A DNA stretch of 64,000 nt from Strongylocentrotus droebachiensis (Eukaryota; Echinodermata; Echinoidea; Camarodonta; Strongylocentrotidae): NCBI GenBank assembly GCA_035222895.1, contig JAVYIG010006582.1:51393-115392 (forward strand). Reading direction: 5' to 3'. A program made the position numbers and the translations under genes. Within the stretch, counting starts at the first letter, position 1, and every line of letters starts with the position of its first letter. The notes below the pieces were generated by a model. That model saw only the letters and a program-made list of their open reading frames with translations, had not been told where the DNA came from and made no database searches. Positions 48,401 through 55,599 of this stretch are shown here, piece by piece.

Positions 48401-51400
48401 TCTTTGTGGTTTGAGAATTTGTTCAGGATTTTTTGCATGTCAGAGGGTTAGTACAGTAGAAGCAATATAGTAAGTAACATTTTATCCTGGCCCCCCCACT
48501 CAGAGGTCGGAATGACCGCATGCGTGTTGCCAAAATGTCCGGTAAAGGGGTACTTTTCGTGCGACAAAGTCCGGCCCGAGAATTGTAAAAAAATGGGTGT
48601 ATTTGACTTTTCACCCGGAGATTTCTTTAAAAAGGGGGTGTTTTTCTTTTTTTCTCTCATCTCTTTGGACTCCTGAGAAATTATTCCGAATTTAGGGGGG
48701 TACATTGAGCATTTTTCCTGATTTAGGGGGGTCTCCAAAGCAGAAAAAGCCTGCGAAAAGCCCGCGAAAGGGGGGTTCGGAAATGTTGGCCGTCCTCAGA
48801 TAGGGGGTGCTTTCAAAAATAGGGTACGAGCATATGCGTACCCTAAATAACATTGAGTGGGGGGGCCGGGCATTTTATACACAAATTAAGCAGTTTTTTT
48901 CATCAACCTTCAACAATGTTACCAAGTCACTTTAACCTGCACTTGTTACTCTCCACCCAGGTGTTAAATGGATACCCGGTAGGATGCGTCAAACAGTTTG
49001 ATCAAACAGTTTTTCAGCGTCAAGTAACGCCTGGCTGGAATGCTCCCCAGGGAGTGGAGATTGTGCACACAGTGTGTGCGGGCAAGCACTGAATCCAATG
49101 ACCGGGGTAATAGTATATTTGTAAAGCGCTTAGAGACATTTGTATTAAGCGCTATATAAAAGCTAAATATTATTGTTTTTTATTATTACTATTCTGACAC
49201 TGCATGTTTTCATACTACATTTGTAAATAAAATGCTTTGAATAACTGTTTAATTCTCCTACTAGGGTTAAAATTGTTTGCTTTCTCTGGCTCACTTCAAA
49301 GTGCTGTTTTACATTAAAATTAAAATTCAAAGTGTTTGTATCTGTCTTACAGTGCTTGAAAGGAAGTGTAATCCAAATTTTGAACCCAAGTATAAACTCT
49401 AAAAAGTCTCTGTGGTGATACAATACAAAATAATATCTAAATAGCTTGATATCTTCATAAAACGTAATAGCACTACATTGCCCTTAAACCCTTTCATTTC
49501 AAAATTTGTCTTTTTAAAGTTTAACCCATAAAACAGTGTTGAATGAACAATGATTTTACTAGCATTTTTAAACACAGCACCATCTCTTGTTAAGTCACAT
49601 TTGGTTGCAGAGGAAAAAAATTCAGTTTCAGATACTTTGCTAAACAAAAATGCCTTCAACTGAGCTGTTTTTCGACAAGTCCTTACAAAAAGTAAACAAC
49701 AAAACAACAATTTTCAGGCTTTGCATACAACAGGTTATGTGGTGGAAAATAGAAATGAACATGAATAGATAAGTATACTTAAGTTGTGAGATAACTATTT
49801 TGCTGACAAATTGATACATCGTTTGTTTATTTCAACTCACATTCTGATTTCAGCTCATTGACTTGGTTGCACTGAGCCAGACTCAACTCTTGAAACTTCA
49901 TTTCCAGGATCTGTGTAGAATCATGTAATACAACAAACAATTAGATAGCAAGATGACTTTCTGGCTTTACCCAGCCTCTAAACATATACAGGGTTGGAAT
50001 GGTGAAGTTTCTTGTGGACTCTTTAGAATGAGTGAAGAAATGAGAGATTTCTATATCAGTTTATGGAACGGCAGTCATCTGACATTTGGTCTGGAAACAT
50101 TAACCCCAGGCTTCATTTGGTAAAAGATAAGTGGGTCAGGTTACTAAGACAATTGATTTTACTAGCCTATGGCCATCTCCTTTTTGCTTTCTTTTTCCTT
50201 CTTCTCCTTCATAACGCAAAACATATTCTCCACCCATCATCATCATTTTGAACCAGAAGTTAACCTTACACCTTCAAGCTGCTTCTATCATCCACCCCCA
50301 CCCCATCTCTTTCTCTCTCTCTCTCTCTCTCTCTTCCTTTCACTCCATCAGCTTGCCTTCAAAGCTATCAGTATGATCCTAAACCAGAAGTTGTTTCTGT
50401 CCATTATCTTGAAGCTTCTCTCTCTCTCTCTCTCTCTACCTCTCTCTCTCTCCCTCTCTATCTCTCTCTCTCCATCTTCTACATATCAACCTAGTATTAG
50501 CATGATAAATCTTACATTCATATCTCCATGTTGTTTCTGCGCATTATCTTGTAGCTCCTCTTTCACTTGTTCCCCCTCCATCAGCTTGCCTTCTAACTTG
50601 CCAGCGTAACCCTTCACCAAGTTACACATCTCCCTCGTTGATACAATTCTAAAGTCAATCAAATGAAAATGTTATAACAAAAAAAAAAAAAATCATGTCG
50701 CTCTTACACAATTGGTGAGTGCATTAAAAATATAATCATCATTACAAATCATCATTATAAATGGCATAGATGTCAATGTGATACAAGTTCCATGGTTTAA
50801 ATGTGGAATATTATCATTAAAACCATTTTGATTAAATAAATTGATTAATTCACTAATTCATTGAAAGGCCAAAGAATTTGTAAGTCATTTGGTTTTGAGA
50901 AAGGGATGATTCAGCTCAGTATCAAGTATTAATGGAACTTTTACATCCACTTATGGTACCCTTTATCACAAATTTGAATTTCGAACATTTTTTCTATAAT
51001 CCAACGTCTCAAAAGTGTATAAAACAAAAAATCATTTGCATTTGACTTCTTTCCTACATAATATCAATTTTATGTCAACACCTATCAAACTTGCAACAAA
51101 GCCAGAACACTTTGAAGACGCATAATGATACATACTTCTGGGAGATGTCAATTCTGTTTTCTATCTCCTCCTGTAGCCTCACACTAAGGTTCTCATTTTG
51201 GAGCTGAAAGGAAGAAAAAAAGAATACCAACTTGAATCAAACATACTTTGATATTTGTAATTCCATGTAAACCCCTAAATGTTTAATACATAACTGGCCC
51301 AATGTCAGGAATGCCTTGGCTAATGTTGTTACTCTATTTAATTGGCAGATTGAATCCTATCTTAGTTAACATCATAATTCAAGTCACAAATTGTTACTAT

Positions 51401-54284
51401 CACTTTGTCTGTTCAGAGACAGGTCATTTACTTGTATAATTTTGAACATAATCAACGGCCTCCTGGCTCATAACAGACATTTTGAACAAAGTGCTAAATT
51501 CATAGATATATATATATATATAGTATATCATATAATCGTTTTTCATAAAATGTGACAATTGAAATACACAAACAAATAGATAATCAAAGAATCAAGATAA
51601 ATGCAAAGGCAAGCTTTCATAAGCATTAATGGTAGAGTAGATAGCAGCTGGGAAGGGGGGGGGGGGGGTACATAACGCTGTTATATTCTATTTGTACCAT
51701 ACTTGTTTATTCTTACCTGAAGTTCAAGGAGTGATTTTCTTTGTGATTCAATTGTCTGTTGTGCATCACTTAATCCTCTTTCCTTCTGCCTCACATCAAT
51801 CTCCATCTGTACCTTCCAGCGGCGTATCTTGTCTGCTTCCTGGTGCAAGCGTGAGTGCAAGGCATTCATCTTGTCCTGATTCTAACATGGTTTTACATAA
51901 AAGGCAACAACAAGCAAGACATAACCATGAAAATCATTTACTGTTTATTATATCGTGTATATTGTTTTGTTATTTTATATTGAAATGTGGATAATAAAAT
52001 AAATCAATTCAAAACAATTGTGGTGAAATTTCTACTTTTCCCTTGTACACAAAGCTCTGCGTTCTTTAAAAGTGAAGGGTGGCAAACAGAGCTAGACCAA
52101 AGTCTAGTTTAGTTTCTTTTGTATGACTAATTTAGTCCTCGCATTGGGTTTAACTGAATTAGTAGAATACAAACGCAGTTCTTTTTGGTTGTAAGGGATG
52201 CGAGGGCTGTGAGCAGCTCTTGTTAACGATAGTAAAAAAAAAAATTAAAAAAACATGCAGCAAGGACAAACGTAAACAAAAAAATTAATGGGCCTATTGC
52301 TTTCAAAATATTCCAATTACTATTTTTAGCTATACGGACCATTTACAAAAGATAATTGCAGGTATTCCGGTAGTGAGTACTAAGTTAGCGCGTACTAAGT
52401 TAGTCCACACTTTTATGGAATGCCTGTTGCCAACTCATTTACCCTGTACAGATTATTTTAATCCTTCAAAGAAAAGTGTCCAAAAAATTAATTTTGCATT
52501 GAAATGGGAAGAAAAATATAATATGAGTGAACTGAATTTCAACAAAGTCTTTGGTAGATAATCTTTGTCATGAATATTGAAGGAGGAAGATGAAACCTAG
52601 CATTCCATAGAAGTGTGAACTTAGTCCCAGCTTAACTTATGAGAATACCACCCAATGTAGATAGTGATAAGGAAAATATCTTTTCCATTTCAAAATATTT
52701 AAAAAGGAAACAAAGTATGATTATGATGTAAAGTGAAAGAGAGATTTGATTAGAAATGTCCCCCCCCCCCCCCAAAAAAAAATGAGAACTAGTCAAACCT
52801 GTATCTCCAGGGTTTCATTCTCGTGCTGAGCAAGAGATGTCTGGAACTCTTTGGTCATTTCTGAGGTGTTTTGTAGGAACTGTTCAGACGCTTGAAGGGG
52901 CTGTGTCTGGAAGGATTGACCCTTTGTAAAGTGCATTGACTCTTCAGTACCAGCCAAGGACTGAGTAGTGGCATTGTCCTATTAAAGTCAGAGAGAAAAG
53001 GTATGTTTTAAATTAAGTAGTGATAGCTTTGTGAGACAGAAAACTACAAAAATTCATACATGATAGAACAAGATAGAATAAGGATATTTAAGGGAAAAAC
53101 AAGGAAGCAAAACAAAAATACGAGTTGGAGAAAGAGACGAGACGCATTAAGAGTGAGACAAAAAGACAGAGAATGAGATTGTCATAACACCAATAAGATT
53201 GAAAATATTAATGTCAACAAAATTAATCTGTAGCAGTAGGCCACACAAACAAGATGTTAATATCAGAGGTTAATAAAATGCAATGCCTGGTAAAGTAGGA
53301 ACTGAAATTCTTTAGAATTTAGTTATTAGAGAAAACCCCTGAAACTTGTAATCATTGACAGATATTATGAAACAAGGCACTGATCTTTATAAGATGTGAA
53401 CTTAGCAGACTGTATTTGGGGTTTAGAGATATCATCATAATAAACATTCTATGTAACATTTAATGTTTGCAGGACCATGATTTAAGCTTCAACACATTTT
53501 TTTTATCATCCTTTGGATATTTGCAAATGTCTTGAGAACATTAAAGTGTGTTTGCTGGGATAGTCACATCATTTATCTTTCGTATTCATGAAATACACAC
53601 AGAAAATTTAATTTTGATTGTCCAGAGACCAGAACTCTTCCTCCTCCTCCTCCTTTCTCCTCCTTCTTCTTCTTCTTCTTCTCCTCTTTCTTCTTCTTCT
53701 TCTTCCTCTTATTCTTCTTCTTCTTCTTCTTCTTCTTCTTCTCTTTCTTCTTCTTCTTCTTCTTCTTCTTCTTCTTCTTCTTCTTCTTCTTCTTCTTCTC
53801 CTTTTTCTTCTTTTTCTTCTTCTTCTTCTTCTTCTTCTCCTTCTTCCTCTTCTCCTCCTCCTCCTCCTCCTCCTCCTCCTCCTTCTTCTTCTTCTTCTTC
53901 TCCTCCTCCTACTCCTCCTTCTTCTTTTCCAAAGAGCTATGCAGATTATCACAGAGATGAACTAAAGATTGTAAGCCATCTGAGGATTTATTGTAAAACT
54001 CCCATATTAATTTTTCCTCTTTCGATATCCAAGCAGTAGCCTTAAAAGGGGAGACCTATTTCAGTTTAATCCCACTGAATTTTACTGAAATTTAAGAGGG
54101 TAAACATTTGAAATGGACTAACAGTAAACAGAGAAGCTGCTGATGATGTAGATGCTTGCTGATCTCGTTCAATGTTCATGAAGAAACTATCCTGTCTGCT
54201 CTGACTCTGACTAGTAGTACTAGGCTTGAAGAAAGGCTGTTTATCAGCATGGTGTTCTTGCTCCTGTCTCTGCTGCTGCATCAT
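29507..54284 (-). CDS. SYCP1: synaptonemal complex protein 1 (transverse filament)
   Basis: 24 coding exons, all GT-AG and all in phase, 3159 nt, 1052 aa (human 976): 54284-54123, 52978-52799, 51881-51717, 51203-51136, 50648-50516, 49910-49841, 46721-46648, 45763-45655, 45068-44944, 44269-44153, 43702-43598, 42906-42803, 41745-41628, 40627-40475, 40016-39828, 39219-39046, 38739-38647, 37761-37615, 35340-35121, 34476-34423, 33307-33141, 31697-31539, 30162-30070, 29686-29507. SYCP1 forms the transverse filaments that zip homologous chromosomes together in meiosis. Diagnostic match: EADKIRRWKVQMEIDVRQKE (~121-140) against human EAEKIKKWKVSTEAELRQKE, then REMCNLVK. Residues 1-114 are an unstructured head; ~120-790 a Lys/Glu-rich coiled coil; ~795-1052 a basic tail with many S/T-P sites (SPSPSP, RTPVTP, KTPRTP) that binds DNA in the mammalian protein. 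SILK (867-870) and RNVAF (879-883) look like PP1 docking sites. The acceptor at 40017 has a weak pyrimidine tract. Small in-phase exons could have been missed. Confidence 0.88.
30769..30945. mobile_element. TA-type MITE (CAGTCAAAC ends), copy 2
   Basis: Diverged copy of the element at 13415. The left end CAGTCAAACTTGCTTTAGAG is intact; the right end CAGGTTTGATTG has lost the last match. In a SYCP1 intron. Confidence 0.65.
31368..31515. mobile_element. MITE, GGGCC-TTTCACAAA family, copy 2
   Basis: Ends GGGGCGTTTCACAAAAC and TTTGTGAAACGGGTCCC are inverted. The core matches the copy at 547. It lies within 25 bp of the end of SYCP1 exon 22. Confidence 0.65.
31804..31900. mobile_element. 97-bp TA-flanked hairpin MITE
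   Basis: CAGTAGGCTTGCGGTTGCAC and its inverse on the right pair over about 35 bp. TA lies at 31802-31803 and 31901-31902. A half-copy of the same sequence is seen near 43490-43530. Confidence 0.75.
31903..32773. mobile_element. 871-bp TA-flanked palindromic element
   Basis: Two arms of about 430 nt are near-complete reverse complements around a loop of roughly 24 nt at 32331-32354. Ends CAGTGCCTCCCAGAAAAAAC and the right-hand inverse (CAGTGCGTCCCAATAAAAAC) are flanked by TA, as for Tc1/mariner elements. There is no transposase. A decayed relative is at 62757-62950. In the SYCP1 intron between exons 21 and 22. Confidence 0.8.
33219..33269 (-). other. SYCP1: SILK and RVxF PP1-docking motifs in SYCP1 exon 21
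   Basis: Residues 867-870 read SILK and 879-883 read RNVAF, eight residues apart, in the order seen in several PP1 regulatory subunits. The region lines up with human KRKMAF followed by SDSS, where the Val is Met and no SILK precedes it. Motif match only; binding is inferred. Confidence 0.55.
33377..33822. mobile_element. foldback element with 104-bp arms
   Basis: 33377-33480 and 33719-33822 are nearly exact reverse complements. The centre is GC-rich and repeats GCGGCC(C/G) and CCAATAGG blocks. No coding frame. It lies within about 70 bp upstream of SYCP1 exon 21. Confidence 0.75.
33853..34114 (-). repeat. tRNA-derived SINE, minus strand
   Basis: On the minus strand the head AGGTGTCGCGGTATAGTG carries a B box GGTTCAAATCC, followed by the body (GGCACTAACATCCTTTGGCA...) and an (ATT)n tail. 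Same family as 40833-41381 and 46755-49195. In the SYCP1 intron between exons 20 and 21. Confidence 0.75.
35385..35500 (-). repeat. SINE 3' segment, minus strand
   Basis: (ATT)n, then TATATAGCGCTTTATACC and GGTCATCCGATTCATTC, the reverse of the segment at 8560. In the SYCP1 intron between exons 18 and 19. Confidence 0.65.
36143..36305. mobile_element. 163-bp inverted-repeat element
   Basis: GTATTAATGACTGC at the left pairs with GCAGTCATTAATAC at the right, and pairing continues with gaps to a central CGAGG/CCGAGG. Non-coding, in a SYCP1 intron. Confidence 0.65.
36391..36841. repeat. tandem duplication, about 254-nt period
   Basis: GTATCTTTGAGAGTAGACTA starts at 36391 and 36645. The two copies stay nearly identical for about 195 nt, including TAGATCTAGATTCTAG and TTCATATGACACCTCAC. 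The intervening block with GGGTGCGCGATCA is repeated a third time, more loosely, near 36920. Confidence 0.8.
37440..37583 (+). repeat. SINE 3' segment with (ATT)n tail
   Basis: GGAATGCTCCCCAGGGAGTG...AAGCGCTATATAAAAAC followed by ATT repeats that end about 30 bp before SYCP1 exon 18. Confidence 0.65.
38800..38860. repeat. poly-C and (CT)n microsatellite
   Basis: Poly-C and CCCT units followed by (CT)n. In the SYCP1 intron between exons 16 and 17. Confidence 0.85.
39540..39690. mobile_element. MITE, GGGCC-TTTCACAAA family, copy 3
   Basis: GGGACCTGTTTCACAC at the left, TTTGTGAAACGGGGCCC at the right, with the CAATCAGAAGCAAGGATTTC core. Opposite orientation to copies 1 and 2. Confidence 0.65.
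40833..41381 (-). repeat. full-length tRNA-SINE, minus strand, split by a nested element
   Basis: Read on the minus strand it runs from a tRNA-Ser/Leu-like head (GTGGTCGAGTGGTTAC... B box GGTTCGAGTCC) through a body (TTTGGCAAGACATTGATC) to an (ATT)n tail at 40833. The head is interrupted at 41072-41329 by a transposon with a 6-bp target duplication. In the SYCP1 intron between exons 13 and 14. Confidence 0.8.
41072..41329. mobile_element. 258-bp MITE with CAG(T/G)GGCGGATC ends, nested in the SINE
   Basis: CAGGGGCGGATCCAG and CTAGATCCGCCACTG form 15-bp inverted repeats (2 mismatches). The flanking 6-bp duplication GCTGAC is at 41066-41071 and 41330-41335. Removing the element and one duplication restores the SINE. 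It is G/C-run rich. A related left end is at 63172. Confidence 0.85.
41770..41850. repeat. (GGA)n tract at SYCP1 exon 13 acceptor
   Basis: GGA/GAAGGA repeats starting about 25 nt upstream of exon 13. On the gene strand they form an unusually long TCC-rich polypyrimidine tract. The Arg-only frame over it is an artefact. Confidence 0.85.
42274..42362. mobile_element. MITE, GGGCC-TTTCACAAA family, partial copy 4
   Basis: Right half only: AGAAGCAAGGATTCCACTAG ... TTTTGTGAAATGGGGCCC. Followed by a (GA)n microsatellite at 42430-42475. Confidence 0.6.
42941..43299 (-). mobile_element. TTAA-flanked MITE, copy B
   Basis: Inverted relative of 7756-8136, flanked by TTAA at 42941-42944 and 43296-43299. 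It shares internal blocks such as ATAAATATCTTGATAATCAG and CACTGATAACAGGTAGGGCC (seen here on one strand and there on the other). In the SYCP1 intron between exons 11 and 12. Confidence 0.75.
43780..43998 (+). mobile_element. LINE 3' tail
   Basis: Non-coding AT-rich segment ending GAAATTTAATGTCAATTCAATCC, resembling other LINE tails in the window that end in TCAAT units. Confidence 0.35.
44602..44781. mobile_element. 180-bp MITE with GTTGTATTGCCCTTT ends
   Basis: GTTGTATTGCCCTTT at the left and AAAGGGCAATACAAC at the right are a 15-bp perfect inverted repeat. GGGTCGGTCG occurs near both ends. Non-coding, in the SYCP1 intron between exons 9 and 10. Confidence 0.75.
45001..45248 (-). repeat. 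SYCP1: 124-bp tandem duplication spanning the SYCP1 exon 9 acceptor
   Basis: 45001-45124 and 45125-45248 are a tandem duplication. Each copy has the first 68 nt of exon 9, its acceptor and about 55 nt of intron. The exonic part differs by one base; the intronic part has diverged further. Only the copy at 45068 leads into a full exon with a donor. Splicing to the upstream acceptor (exon start 45192) would read in frame and then meet TGA after about 30 codons. Confidence 0.9.
46383..46526. mobile_element. MITE, GGGCC-TTTCACAAA family, copy 5
   Basis: Diverged copy: GGGACTCGTTTCATGAAGCC at the left, ATGACAAGTTTTGAGAAATG at the right, with the shared CAATCAGAAGCAAGGATTTC core. Confidence 0.6.
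46772..47916. mobile_element. 1.1-kb element with CAGAGCTGCCAA ends, 6-bp TSD
   Basis: CAGAGCTGCCAA at the left and TTGGCAGCTCTG at the right, with CGAGTG at 46766-46771 and 47917-47922. Near both ends are repeated (A)CATATTTT/ACGTATTTTA blocks. Short frames inside (up to 128 codons) show no transposase motif, so it looks non-autonomous. Confidence 0.8.
48000..48935. mobile_element. TTAA-flanked element, host of a nested MITE
   Basis: TTAA at 48000-48003 and 48932-48935. Ends AAAGGGACTTTGTAACATTG and CAATGTTACCAAGTCACTTT pair with few mismatches. Its ends resemble those of the TTAA elements at 7756 and 42941. Internal DNA is non-coding and is interrupted at 48486-48870. Confidence 0.8.
48486..48870. 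mobile_element. 385-bp hAT-like MITE with 8-bp TSD
   Basis: Ends CCTGGCCCCCCCACTCA and TGAGTGGGGGGGCCGGG pair at 16 of 17 positions. A perfect 8-bp duplication CATTTTAT lies at 48478-48485 and 48871-48878. Eight-base duplications are typical of hAT elements. Short Lys-rich frames are not genes. Confidence 0.85.
50300..50480. repeat. two CT microsatellites near SYCP1 exon 5
   Basis: (CT)n at 50306-50335 and 50416-50475, separated by sequence that repeats the word CCAGAAGTT. They lie just downstream of exon 5 on the gene strand. Confidence 0.8.
52979..54122 (-). other. SYCP1 first coding intron with GAA/GGA tract
   Basis: Between exons 1 and 2. 53636-53930 is an almost pure CTT/CTC triplet tract of about 295 nt, which reads GAA/GGA on the gene strand. 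The rest is unremarkable AT-rich DNA. Confidence 0.9.
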
Positions 54285-54357
54285 GTTTGATAGGTGACCT
54301 TCTGCTCTTCAGAACAAGAGGAAGTTTAGATGTACCCTACTGCACCTGTCCCTGTAG

Positions 54358-55590
54358 GCTGTAGGGAAAATAAGTAAATATAAAATAGGTTATAGGCTAC
54401 TACTAGTACTAGTCTATACAAAAAAGCTTAGATTGGAGTCTCTCTCTCTCTCTCAGAGCTCTAGACCTAGATTTAGTCTTCTAGTTCTAGACTCGTTTTC
54501 TTTCTCTCTACTCTACTCTCTAGACTACTCTAACTTTCTTTTCATCTCTCTCTCTCTAGAATCTAGCTAGTCTCAGTCTCTCTCTCTCTGTCTTTGTCTC
54601 TCTCAAATTAGCTCTCTGTTCCAACTCTCATTCTCACTCTCTGCCTCTGCTCTGGTCAATGACTCTCACTCTCAGTCTCTCCCTTCCTTTTTCAAAAAGT
54701 AATTTAACCAGATGAGATAGAATTACAGGCCTTAAATTTCAATATTTTTAGGGCAAGGCCACTTTTCTGTAGGGCACATTCCTATATTACAGCACAAATA
54801 GGAAGAATTGGAAAGGGCACAAAAAATCTCCAAGGCCAATGAGAGGGGCATTGAGGCCAATCAAAGGGGCATCCAAGGCCATGGCCTTGGTGGCCTTGGA
54901 TTAATTTAAGCCCTGGAATTAGAATGAGCTAGACCTAGTTTTGTTCACAAAAGTGCAAACAGTGCAGACAGTGTCACTGAAAAGTCACACAAACTGACAA
55001 AGTCAAAGACTTGGTCTTGGAGTTGGATAAACACTTAGGCTACTTTTTAATGTTAGATCTACATCTAAATGATCCAAGAGCAAAATCCCTTCTTAAAATA
55101 GTAAACAGGTTGAGCGGCGTCTAAAAAAATCCTTTAAAGTTTAAGAGTGTAAAACTAAAAGTCAGTGCCATGCCCACGACAGTATGAGTATGACAATGGC
55201 AGTGCAATGCATGTAATGAATGAATGGCAATTGTCAATGCAATGCCAATGGGATCACATTCGGTCGACAAACGAACGAATGAGAATTCACAATAGGTATA
55301 ATAACAGTCTCTCTTCCCCCTTCCAATCCCACCATAAAAGGAGAAAACTTATTTCTAGATGTTCTAAATGGTACTTACCCCATCAATTAATCAACGTACC
55401 CGAGAAGTGCGTCTGAGACTTACTAATCAAACACGTCCAACTCTAAAAAGTAAAGTTATGAGCTGCAAGATTACATCAACGACACCATTTTCTCATTTAC
55501 GTAATCGCTTTAATATCGTGATTTTTGTTGTGATCGATATACCGGACGCGCAATCAATATGCGCGCGTATGCGCGCGCGTACTTGCATAA
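54358..55590 (-). promoter_or_regulatory. SYCP1 5' UTR intron, probable first exon and promoter
   Basis: On the minus strand a strong acceptor (TTATTTTCCCTACAG) opens an exon at about 54358 that contains the start codon. A very strong donor (GTAAGTACC) begins at 55378, so a non-coding first exon likely ends at 55379. Upstream is a CpG-rich alternating tract at 55557-55583. CT-rich DNA fills 54440-54690 inside the intron. The transcription start itself is not visible. Confidence 0.45.
55557..55583. repeat. alternating purine-pyrimidine tract (Z-DNA prone)
   Basis: ATATGCGCGCGTATGCGCGC followed by GCGTAC: about 26 nt of strictly alternating purine and pyrimidine with nine CG steps, unusual in this AT-rich region, 180 nt upstream of the probable SYCP1 first-exon donor. 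Confidence 0.8.
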
Positions 55591-55599
55591 TTATCACTA

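Larger units (their letters stand above)
46755..49195 (+). repeat. tRNA-SINE split into three pieces by nested transposons
   Basis: Pieces 46755-46771, 47917-48003 and 48932-49195 join to a SINE: head GTCGTGGTCGAGTGG...GGTTCGAATCCC, body GGCACTAATATCCTTTGGCA...CCACCCAGGTGTTAAATGG, tail AAGCGC...GCGCTATATAAAAG. The first gap is an element with a CGAGTG duplication; the second is a TTAA-flanked element that carries a further insertion. In the SYCP1 intron between exons 6 and 7. Confidence 0.85.

Noticed and set aside
53608..54039. Long Ser-, Leu- and Arg-only open frames
   Set aside because: These are translations of a CTT/CTC triplet tract inside an intron; no composition or splice evidence for protein.
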